Assembly: GCA_002439585.1 (NCBI GenBank) | Contig: DJOF01000008.1 | Span: 186,001-250,000, forward strand | DNA from: Bacteroidales bacterium UBA6445 | GTDB taxonomy: Bacteria > Bacteroidota > Bacteroidia > Bacteroidales > UBA932 | Direction: 5' to 3' | Length of the DNA: 64,000 nucleotides | In this document: positions 16,113 through 23,534 of the stretch, piece by piece | Numbering within the stretch: position 1 is the first letter of the stretch | Layout of the letters: every line of letters starts with the position of its first letter | Position numbers and translations under genes: made by a program | Notes under the pieces: model-generated | Told to the model about the DNA's origin: nothing | The model's input: the letters and a program-made list of their open reading frames with translations, nothing else | The model's database searches: none

Positions 16113-18901
16113 TGCTGATCGAAAAGGTTCGGCTCATCTTCATCCTCACCGGATGATTCTCCGTCCTCTATAGACGTATCGCTCTCTTTGTCTTCATCGG
16201 AAGCCGGTGTGTAAAGATCCTCTGGGGTGAATGTATCAGTATCCGGTATCTCTTCACCCGTGCCTGCAACCATATCCTCAGTAGTGCTTTCCTGTTCATC
16301 GTCTTCAGGCTTGTGCAGAGGTTCCACGAACTCGACCTTGAGTACATCGTATCTGTGACATCTGTTGCCTCTTGCAGAGATACCTTTCTTGGCTATGAAT
16401 TCTTCGGCATCAATTGTCTCGGGCTCTCTATGTTCCTGTCTTCCGGTAAACGTTACCATGAACTGCGGATGTTTGTCGCTACTGAAATCAACTAGATATG
16501 TCCCTTTACCTTCAGGAATGAACGGTGTGGGGGAATTGTCGCTGACAGGAAATGAGAATCTCTTTATATAGAAGATCTTGGATGGGCCGTCATAATATAG
16601 TGCCGTGAATGTCTTGTCCGGATCGTATTTCTCAATGAGCAGCAGGTCTCCCTGATAGCGGTTGCTCATGTCGTAGCTCGTGGTGTAATATGTGCCGTTC
16701 TTGAATACGGCAAGGATCTTGTCATTGCCGCTGAACTGTCCGAGATGTTCTCCGCGTCCGTCTTCGTTGAGGCGCTGTACATCACGGTCAAACCATATAT
16801 CTTTGCCTCCGATCGTTGAGATTCCCTTGGTCTTCATCACGATCCGCAGTATTGAATTGCGGGTCACAAGATTGCCTCGTGACAACTTTCCCTTGATGCC
16901 AAGAGTCGAGAAATCGTATTCCGCATTGAGTTTCTTTAGTTTGGGACGTGAGCGGAAATATAGCTTGACGATTCCAGCTTCTCCGTTGTGGTTGGCTGTG
17001 AACCATACTATTGTTGAGCCTGGAGTCCCCATCGTTATGTCGTATTCTTTGTCCCTTGTAACGCTTGTGATAGCGAATCTCTTGGCATAGTACACGCTGT
17101 TCTTGCCGTCACGGTAGATGACATTGTAGATCGTGCGCGTATCTCCTCTGTGGAAAATGCCTACATACAGAAGATTTTTCCAGAAGAATGCCTTGTCGGT
17201 AACCTTAGTGATCTTGTATTTGCCGTCTTTGCCTATGACAATGATCTCGGAAAGGTCCGAGCAGTCACAGATGAACTGTCCGTTGTCATCTTTCTTCAGG
17301 CCTATCCCGACAAACCCTTCCTGAAGGTTGGCGTATAGCTTGGCGTTGTTGCTTACCACTTTTGTGGCAGTAATTGTCTCGAACCCGGTAATCTCCGTCC
17401 GTCTTGGGAAATTCTTGCCATATTTAGCCTTCAGATCCTTGAAGAAATCTATGGTGTATCTTGTAAGATGCTCGATATTGTCCTTTACGATTGCGAGTTC
17501 TTTCTCGATCGCAAGTATTTTCTCGTCGATAACCTTTGTGTCGAATTTGGAAATCTTCCTTACTGGCTTCTCCACAAGCTTGAGGATGTCGTCTTTGGTG
17601 ATTTTCCTCATCAACTGGTCCTGATATTCCTGCATCTTGGCAAGAACATCCTTTATCTGTGCTTCCCAGCTTTTCTGGTCTTCTTCAAGTACCTTGTAGA
17701 CTTTGTTTTCAAAGAAAATCCTCTCCAATGATGTATAGTGCCAACTTTCCTCCAACTCATCCTTTCTGATGCCGAGCTGTCTGCCAAGTAGCTCCTTGGT
17801 ATGCTCCGTGTCGTATCTGAGGATGTCATCTACGCCAAGGAACTGAGGCTTATTGTCTACGATGACGCAAGCATTGGGTGCAATGTTTGTCTCGCAGTCG
17901 GTAAATGCATAGAGAGCATCAATTGTCTTGTCCGGAGACACATCGTTGGGCAGGTGGATTATAAGATCCGCTGTAGAAGTAGTCATATCCTCTATCTTGC
18001 GTATCTTTATCTTGCCTTTGGCCTTTGCTTTCAGTATGGATTCGACAAGCATGTGAGTTGTCTTGCCATAAGGAATCTCCTTGATAGCCAAAGTGTTCTT
18101 GTCGATTTTCTCAATCTTTGCCCTGACTTTGACGCTGCCTCCTCGCTGCCCTTTCATGTATTTGGAGCAGTCAGCATATCCGCCGGTAGGGAAGTCCGGC
18201 AATAATTCGAAATCACGCCCTTCAAGGCATGCAATAGATGCGTCGATGAGCTCGTTGAAGTTGTGTGGGAGTATCTTGGAAGCCATACCCACAGCAATGC
18301 CTTCCGTTCCCTGTGCAAGAAGGATGGGAAATCGTACAGGCAACTCGACAGGCTCCTGGTTTCTGCCATCGTAGGACGTCATCCACTGTGTGATCTTAGG
18401 ATCGAAGATGACGTCTTTGGCAAATTTACTGAGCCGTGCCTCTATGTACCTAGCAGCGGCATTGGGATCTCCGGTAAGGATATTTCCCCAGTTACCTTGG
18501 CATTCTACAGAAAATCCTTTCTGGCCGAGTTGGACAAGTGCCCCGAGGATGGACTGGTCACCGTGAGGATGGAATTGCATGGCATGTCCTACAATGTTGG
18601 CGACTTTGGTGAAATTGCCATCGTCCATCCTGAACATTGCATGCAGAACCCTTCTCTGTACGGGCTTTAGACCGTCTACAATGTTCGGTACCGCCCTCTG
18701 GAGTATTACATAAGAAGAATAGTCCAAGAACCAATCTTTGAACATTCCGGACAACTTGTACTTCCGGCTGTCCTCGCTGAGCAGTCTTTCGTATTTGCCC
18801 GATGGAATGGCAGAGGTCTCGTCTATCGGCAGATCTTCTTCCTGATTTCCATCGTTTTCCGTATTGTCCGGAATGTTGTCGTCATCCCAATTCTTGTCCA
18901 T
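16109..18901 (-). CDS. parC: DNA topoisomerase IV / gyrase subunit A (ParC-like)
   Basis: Type II topoisomerase breakage-reunion subunit, 930 residues. An acidic N-terminal 35 residues precedes SSYVILQRAVPNIVDGLKPVQRRVLHAM (short form GLKPVQRR, about 78-85). HPHGDQS lies near 111-117 (quinolone region; Gln where E. coli GyrA has Ser83). The active-site tyrosine is Tyr152 in AARYIEARLS. A coiled-coil gate region spans 390-490. The C-terminal part lacks the GyrA-box (QRRGGKG type), which favours topoisomerase IV over gyrase, and ends in an acidic tail (EDEDEPNLFDQQ). The GTPase gene era is 51 nt upstream and aroK overlaps downstream. No parE partner is in the window. Confidence 0.92.
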   Translation of the reverse strand: MDKNWDDDNIPDNTENDGNQEEDLPIDETSAIPSGKYERLLSEDSRKYKLSGMFKDWFLDYSSYVILQRAVPNIVDGLKPVQRRVLHAMFRMDDGNFTKVANIVGHAMQFHPHGDQSILGALVQLGQKGFSVECQGNWGNILTGDPNAAARYIEARLSKFAKDVIFDPKITQWMTSYDGRNQEPVELPVRFPILLAQGTEGIAVGMASKILPHNFNELIDASIACLEGRDFELLPDFPTGGYADCSKYMKGQRGGSVKVRAKIEKIDKNTLAIKEIPYGKTTHMLVESILKAKAKGKIKIRKIEDMTTSTADLIIHLPNDVSPDKTIDALYAFTDCETNIAPNACVIVDNKPQFLGVDDILRYDTEHTKELLGRQLGIRKDELEESWHYTSLERIFFENKVYKVLEEDQKSWEAQIKDVLAKMQEYQDQLMRKITKDDILKLVEKPVRKISKFDTKVIDEKILAIEKELAIVKDNIEHLTRYTIDFFKDLKAKYGKNFPRRTEITGFETITATKVVSNNAKLYANLQEGFVGIGLKKDDNGQFICDCSDLSEIIVIGKDGKYKITKVTDKAFFWKNLLYVGIFHRGDTRTIYNVIYRDGKNSVYYAKRFAITSVTRDKEYDITMGTPGSTIVWFTANHNGEAGIVKLYFRSRPKLKKLNAEYDFSTLGIKGKLSRGNLVTRNSILRIVMKTKGISTIGGKDIWFDRDVQRLNEDGRGEHLGQFSGNDKILAVFKNGTYYTTSYDMSNRYQGDLLLIEKYDPDKTFTALYYDGPSKIFYIKRFSFPVSDNSPTPFIPEGKGTYLVDFSSDKHPQFMVTFTGRQEHREPETIDAEEFIAKKGISARGNRCHRYDVLKVEFVEPLHKPEDDEQESTTEDMVAGTGEEIPDTDTFTPEDLYTPASDEDKESDTSIEDGESSGEDEDEPNLFDQQ

Positions 18902-18952
18902 AGATTATTCGTTTTTTTATGCCCTTGTACCGTAGGATTCCTGCAGGCCTGC

Positions 18953-19858
18953 CTAATCCTCGTATCCGAATCTTCGGAGTTCTTTCCGGTCTTCCCTCCA
19001 ACCCGGGTCAGTCTTGACGAACATGGAAAGGAATACTTTCTTTTGGAAGAAATCTTCCATCTCGATCCTTGCAGCCGTGCCGGTACGCTTCAGGGCTCGT
19101 CCTCCCTTACCTATGAGGATACCTTTTTGGGATTCCCTCATTACGTATATCACTGCACTGATGTCATATCGCTCAGCGCCTTCCTTGAATGCCTCTATCT
19201 CAACTTCGCAGCAATAAGGTATCTCTTCGGAATAGTTTTCGAGGATTTTTTCCCTTATTATCTCCGATGCAAAGAATCTGAGATTTTTGTCTGTAAACTC
19301 GTCCTTGTCGAACCATGCCGGAGCTACAGGAAGCTTCGAGACAACTGCATTGAGCACGCTGTCAATATTGAACTTTTCCTTTGCCGATACCGGTATTATG
19401 ATAGCGGAGGGAAGTCTTTCCTCCCATTCTGCCATCAGAGACTCTACCTTGGATTGATCACTGATGTCTATCTTATTGACAACCAATATGACAGGGCATT
19501 CTACCTGCTTCAGTTTGTCAATATAGTCACTGTTCTTGTCTGCTTTTTCTACCGTGTCAGTGACATACAGGATAATGTCGGCATCGCCTATTGCGGTGTC
19601 TACAAAGCCCATCATGTTCTCCTGAAGCCGGTAATTGGGCTTGAGGATACCGGGAGTGTCGGAGTATACTATCTGATAGTTCTCTCCGTTGACGATTCCC
19701 CTTATGCGGTGTCTTGTTGTCTGGGCTTTAGCCGTGACAATCGACAACTTCTCTCCTACAAGAGCATTCATAAGAGTGGATTTGCCGACATTCGGATTAC
19801 CGATGATGTTGACAAATCCTGCCCTATGCTCTTTGTGCGTCTGTTCGTTGCTCTCCAT
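18953..19858 (-). CDS. era: GTPase Era
   Basis: Essential GTPase that binds 16S rRNA near its 3' end in 30S assembly. About 301 residues from the ATG at 19858 (MESNEQTHKEHRAGF). The frame continues upstream to 19918 but that part lies inside the preceding pseudouridine synthase gene. G1 is GNPNVGKST, the switch I segment has TTRHRIRG, G3 is DTPG, and G4 is NKID. A C-terminal KH domain has LIGKGGRALKRTGTAAR, which binds the 3' GAUCAC-type region of 16S rRNA. It starts 2 nt after the upstream gene ends, so they are translationally close. Confidence 0.96.
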   Translation of the reverse strand: MESNEQTHKEHRAGFVNIIGNPNVGKSTLMNALVGEKLSIVTAKAQTTRHRIRGIVNGENYQIVYSDTPGILKPNYRLQENMMGFVDTAIGDADIILYVTDTVEKADKNSDYIDKLKQVECPVILVVNKIDISDQSKVESLMAEWEERLPSAIIIPVSAKEKFNIDSVLNAVVSKLPVAPAWFDKDEFTDKNLRFFASEIIREKILENYSEEIPYCCEVEIEAFKEGAERYDISAVIYVMRESQKGILIGKGGRALKRTGTAARIEMEDFFQKKVFLSMFVKTDPGWREDRKELRRFGYED

Positions 19859-19860
19859 CA

Positions 19861-21360
19861 CTATAGGTAGGCTCCCATCTTGAGAACGTTTGTCTCGCCC
19901 TCTGAAAGATATCTCCACTCTCCTCTCTTGAGTCCTTTCTTTGTGAGTCCGGCGAAATATACCCTGTCAAGGGCTTTCACGTCGTATCCGAGTGACTCGA
20001 AGATGCGCCTTACAATCCTGTTCTTTCCGGAATGTATCTCAATTCCGAGTTTGCGGTGATCCTCAGGGTCGAGGTATTCCAACTCATCGGCCTTGATGTC
20101 CCCGTCGTTGAGGGTTATGCCGGAGGTTATCTTGTCGTGATCTTCTTCTGTGAGAGGTTTGTCAAGGATAACCTGGTAGATCTTCTTCTTGTCGTATGAA
20201 GGATGGGTGAGTCTTTCGGCAATCTCACCGTCGTTTGTGAACATTAGTACTCCGGTTGTGTTCTTGTCAAGCCGTCCTACGGGGAATACCCTTGCCGTGC
20301 ATTTCTTCAAGAGGTCCATCACGGTCTTGTCTGCATGAGGATCGCTTGCAGTCGTCACGAAGCCCTTGGGCTTGTTCATTACGATGTATACCTTCTCTTC
20401 TCCACGGATTCTCTCTCCGTTGAACTTGATCTCGTCTGTGAGTACATTGACCTTGGTGCCGAGTTCTGTGACAACGTCTCCGTTTACAGTTACGACTCCG
20501 GCTTGGATGTACTGATCAGCCTCTCTTCTTGAGCAAATGCCGGAATTTGCAATGAACTTGTTGAGCCTTATGACTTCCTTGATAGGAGTTTGTACATAGT
20601 CATTGTCCGATACAGGTATCTGGTCGAGTTGAGGTTTGCGGCTGAGCATCATGTTCATATTCTGCTCGTCAGTCTCGTTGAACTTGTAAGGATTGGGCTT
20701 TGCGGCCTTGTGCATCGGACGTCCTGCTGGCTTTTGAGGTCTTTGCGGCTTTGCACCGAACTTGCTGCCTCTTCTCTCCCTGTTGTCTCCGAATGAAGGC
20801 CTTCCGTCACGAGGTGCGAATCCTGGTCTTCTTTGGTCACGTCCACCACCGTTGAATGCTCTCCTTCCTGAAGGTCCGAAACTGCGGTGCTCACCATCGC
20901 CTGCCTGAACACGTCTTCCTGAAGGCCCGAAGTTCCTGCCCTCACTGTGACCGTATCCGCTGTTATCCGGACGATGATTGTATCTGTTGCTGTCTGAGCG
21001 GCCATAGCCTCCATCGCGACTGTAACTGCTTTCGCTTCGTCCTCCTCTATTGTTTTCGGGTGAATAGCTATGTCCACCTTCGTCATTACGATGCTGGTAT
21101 GACGGCCTTCCGTAACTCCCAGAGTTGCCGTATTCGCGTCCACTGTCGGAGCGGCCATAGCCTCCGCGGTTGTCGTAAGACCTGCCTCTTCCATAACTTG
21201 ATGATGAAGAGTGTCTATCTCTGTTTTCGTAGCTGTTTCTGCGTCTTTCCCTCTCTGAAGGACCCTCTGAAGAGGAGTAGACTTTGCCGGAAATGCGAGG
21301 CCGTCTCGGTCTCAACTTTCTTCCCTCTGCGGTATAACCGCCATTGTTGTTTTCTTCCAT
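19861..21360 (-). CDS. rRNA pseudouridine synthase with long RGG/SYGR-like N-terminal extension
   Basis: 499 residues. Residues about 1-235 are low complexity: Arg, Gly, Ser, Tyr and Asn with repeats such as GYGRSDS and RSFGPSGRR. The catalytic part begins with an S4 RNA-binding domain (LNKFIANSGICSRREADQYI) and has the RsuA/RluB motif GRLDKNTTGVLMFTNDG, with catalytic Asp. KIYQVILDKPL and GKNRIVRRIFESLGYDV follow. It modifies a uridine in rRNA (RluB/RsuA class; exact site not decidable). N-terminal disordered extensions occur in this family in Bacteroidota, but this one is nearly half the protein. It probably leads the era-topoisomerase-aroK run. Confidence 0.9.
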   Translation of the reverse strand: MEENNNGGYTAEGRKLRPRRPRISGKVYSSSEGPSERERRRNSYENRDRHSSSSSYGRGRSYDNRGGYGRSDSGREYGNSGSYGRPSYQHRNDEGGHSYSPENNRGGRSESSYSRDGGYGRSDSNRYNHRPDNSGYGHSEGRNFGPSGRRVQAGDGEHRSFGPSGRRAFNGGGRDQRRPGFAPRDGRPSFGDNRERRGSKFGAKPQRPQKPAGRPMHKAAKPNPYKFNETDEQNMNMMLSRKPQLDQIPVSDNDYVQTPIKEVIRLNKFIANSGICSRREADQYIQAGVVTVNGDVVTELGTKVNVLTDEIKFNGERIRGEEKVYIVMNKPKGFVTTASDPHADKTVMDLLKKCTARVFPVGRLDKNTTGVLMFTNDGEIAERLTHPSYDKKKIYQVILDKPLTEEDHDKITSGITLNDGDIKADELEYLDPEDHRKLGIEIHSGKNRIVRRIFESLGYDVKALDRVYFAGLTKKGLKRGEWRYLSEGETNVLKMGAYL

Positions 21361-21439
21361 TTTTGGATGTGCCCGTTTGGGCCTTTAGTTGTTTTAGCCC
21401 GTATGGGGCTGATTTATAATATGGTATGGCATCACGCCA

Positions 21440-22243
21440 TTACCTTTCAGTTAAATTGAAGTAATAAGTTATCGTTCCGGTCTGCATGGCAGGGGCACTC
21501 CCGTCCTCGATGACGTTGAAATGCGTAGCCATCGCTGCCGATCTTGCCGAAGCCCTCAGCTCGGGACTGGTAATAGTTGTCTTTGCTATGTCAATATTGG
21601 CCCGTTTCACACAGCCGTACTGGTCAACAACGATATTCATCACTACAATGCCTGATTCTTGCGTGTTGTATGCAGGCCTCGGTATGTTCTTATCTCTGAC
21701 TGTACGTCCTTTCAAGTGTGCATTGGGTATTCCCTTGACCTTCGAGTTGGAAGAGTTGCCTTGGGGATGCCCTGGATTGAGTACCTTGCTGATCTTGTCT
21801 GCAGTCTGAGGAGCAAGTGTATCCTTATCGCTCTTGTTGTCAGCAGCATGGAAGAGTGACCGGCTGTCAATGGGCTTCTCCCGTGGCGGCTCATACTTCT
21901 CTACATCTCCGAAGTCGTCACCTGTAGCTTCCATCGCCTCGTTCGCCTTCTTGCCAATCTCCTGGGCTTCAGATCTCTGCACGAGATTGACCGGCTTTGT
22001 CTTGTCCGGTTCGACAGCTCTTGGCGCGAGTCCGTATACAGTACGGGTTCTCAAATGCTCTTGAATGTCAGTCTCGCTGAAGTCAATCAAAATACTCTGC
22101 TCGGGGGGCGGTGGATCGAGGTACGTAAGTCCGCTCGTCACACATACGATTACAAGACCGACATGGAAAATGACGGTCGAAGCAATAGCAACAATCGTTC
22201 CTATTTTTGCTGAATGAGCCTGTATGTCCCAGTATGTCTTCAT
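21440..22243 (-). CDS. tonB: TonB-family energy transducer
   Basis: 267 residues, periplasm-spanning. The cytosolic N-terminus is short; a signal-anchor helix lies at about 14-34 (IGTIVAIASTVIFHVGLVIV). A Pro/Lys/Glu-rich middle follows (EPDKTKPVN, EKYEPPREKP). The C-terminal TonB-like domain has GIVVMNIVVDQYGCVKRANI and ends ITYYFNLTER, the strand that pairs with TonB boxes. It is the third gene of exbB-exbD-tonB (6 nt after exbD). It would couple the proton gradient to outer-membrane receptors such as the one encoded next door. Confidence 0.87.
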   Translation of the reverse strand: MKTYWDIQAHSAKIGTIVAIASTVIFHVGLVIVCVTSGLTYLDPPPPEQSILIDFSETDIQEHLRTRTVYGLAPRAVEPDKTKPVNLVQRSEAQEIGKKANEAMEATGDDFGDVEKYEPPREKPIDSRSLFHAADNKSDKDTLAPQTADKISKVLNPGHPQGNSSNSKVKGIPNAHLKGRTVRDKNIPRPAYNTQESGIVVMNIVVDQYGCVKRANIDIAKTTITSPELRASARSAAMATHFNVIEDGSAPAMQTGTITYYFNLTER

Positions 22244-22249
22244 CTGCCG

Positions 22250-22660
22250 CTACTCGGGTTGAGTCGCAAGTATTACTTTGTAATGGTTGCGCTTGGCGAT
22301 ATTCATCACGGCCACGACTTCTTTGACAGGGACGCTCTCGTCAGCGTATATGGAGAATGTTGGCTCATCCTCGTTCTGAAGAAGCTCTACGAGATCTCCC
22401 TCTACTTCTGAAAATGGCACAGGAGTCTCGTTACCGTCAATATGGTAGGTGTAGGTTCCGTTGTGCCAGTCTTTGATAGAGACGCTTACTGTCGCTTTTG
22501 CAGATACTTGGCCGGTGCTTTTCGGAAGCATCAGCTTCAAGGCATTGGGGTTGATAAGTGTCGAGGTTATGAGGAAGAAGATAAGCAGGAGGAACACGAG
22601 GTCCGTCATTGAGGACATCGATGTCTCGGACAATATCTTGGTAGATCGCTTGTATCCCAT
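22250..22660 (-). CDS. exbD: Biopolymer transport protein ExbD
   Basis: 136 residues. One transmembrane helix near the N-terminus (MTDLVFLLLIFFLITSTLI, about 18-36) contains the family's essential proton-path aspartate (Asp20). The rest is the periplasmic ExbD/TolR domain with LMLPKSTG and EPTFSIYADESVPVKEVVAVM. It forms the motor with ExbB and drives TonB. It is translated 9 nt after exbB and 6 nt before tonB. Confidence 0.92.
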   Translation of the reverse strand: MGYKRSTKILSETSMSSMTDLVFLLLIFFLITSTLINPNALKLMLPKSTGQVSAKATVSVSIKDWHNGTYTYHIDGNETPVPFSEVEGDLVELLQNEDEPTFSIYADESVPVKEVVAVMNIAKRNHYKVILATQPE

Positions 22661-22669
22661 GGTGTGCTG

Positions 22670-23389
22670 TTATGCTTCTGTTCCTTCTCCATCTGCCGGC
22701 TCATGCAGCAGATCCATAAAGTCGATCGTCGCACTTTCCATCTTGAAGACGAGATCCGAAATATTGGATGTAAGGTAGTTGTATCCGAAATAGGCCAAAA
22801 TGCCGACTATAAGTCCTCCTACTGTCGTGATCATAGCCGTGTAGATACCTCCCGATAGAAGCGTTATGTCAATGTTGTTGCCAGCATGTGACATATTGAA
22901 GAAAGCCTGCACCATTCCGATAACTGTTCCAAGGAATCCGATCATAGGTGCGCCTCCCGCTATCGTGGCGAGTATCGGAAGACCTTTCTCCAATCTTGCC
23001 ACCTCTGTGTTGCCACTGTTCTCAATTGATGTCTGTATGTCGGATAATGGCCGTCCGATTCTTGATATACCTTTCTCCACGAGTCTTGCTACAGGAGAAT
23101 CATACTGCTCACATAGGGACTGTGCCGACTTGATCTTTCCGTCGTGGATGTAGTCCCTTATGTCTTTCATGAAGTTGGCGTCTATATTGCTTGCCTGATG
23201 GATGAGCCACCATTTCTTGCCGAAAATATAGATTGCAAGAATTGACAACGCCAATAATACAAGCATCAGCCACCCTCCCTTGGCGGCCATGGCCAAAAGG
23301 TTCATCTTCTCTTCCTGAGGTACTGCCTGTACTGCGTCTGTCAATGCACTTGAGTCTGCCACTGCAGCCTGTAATAGATAGAACAGCAT
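22670..23389 (-). CDS. exbB: MotA/TolQ/ExbB proton channel protein
   Basis: 239 residues. An N-terminal hydrophobic segment, then a helix at about 35-53 (GWLMLVLLALSILAIYIFG), a cytosolic helical region (SLCEQYDSPVARLVEKGISRIG), and two more helices: LPILATIAGGAPMIGFLGTVIGMVQAFF (cited as GFLGTVIGMV) and GGIYTAMITTVGGLIVGILAYFG. These are the MotA_ExbB signatures with the conserved Gly/Thr channel face. It is the first gene of the exbB-exbD-tonB unit, preceded by a promoter at 23429-23460. Confidence 0.93.
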   Translation of the reverse strand: MLFYLLQAAVADSSALTDAVQAVPQEEKMNLLAMAAKGGWLMLVLLALSILAIYIFGKKWWLIHQASNIDANFMKDIRDYIHDGKIKSAQSLCEQYDSPVARLVEKGISRIGRPLSDIQTSIENSGNTEVARLEKGLPILATIAGGAPMIGFLGTVIGMVQAFFNMSHAGNNIDITLLSGGIYTAMITTVGGLIVGILAYFGYNYLTSNISDLVFKMESATIDFMDLLHEPADGEGTEA

Positions 23390-23428
23390 AATGAATTCGT
23401 TACGTTTGTATCAATAAGTCACAGGCTG

Positions 23429-23467
23429 CAAAATTAGTCATTTTCCCCCGATTCCCGAAAATTTTCG
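23429..23467 (-). promoter_or_regulatory. exbB promoter with overlapping palindrome
   Basis: The minus strand reads TTTC (23460-23457), 20 nt, TAATTTTG (23436-23429), close to the Bacteroidota consensus, 40 nt before the exbB ATG. A perfect 12-bp palindrome, CGAAAATTTTCG (23456-23467), covers the -33 box and could be an operator. The regulator is unknown. Confidence 0.5.
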
Positions 23468-23534
23468 TAAATACTCTTCACTCAGTAGAGACTGCAGGGA
23501 CAAAACCCAGTATATGTCTGCCGATTTACGATAA

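Noticed and set aside
19043..19870. 275-codon plus-strand frame antisense to era
   Set aside because: It is the mirror of a highly conserved coding gene; long antisense frames are common in such codon usage and the peptide has no domain.
20655..21194. Minus-strand frame of 179 codons inside the pseudouridine synthase gene
   Set aside because: It is an alternative frame of the low-complexity Arg/Gly/Ser repeat; the S4/RluB frame is clearly the real one.
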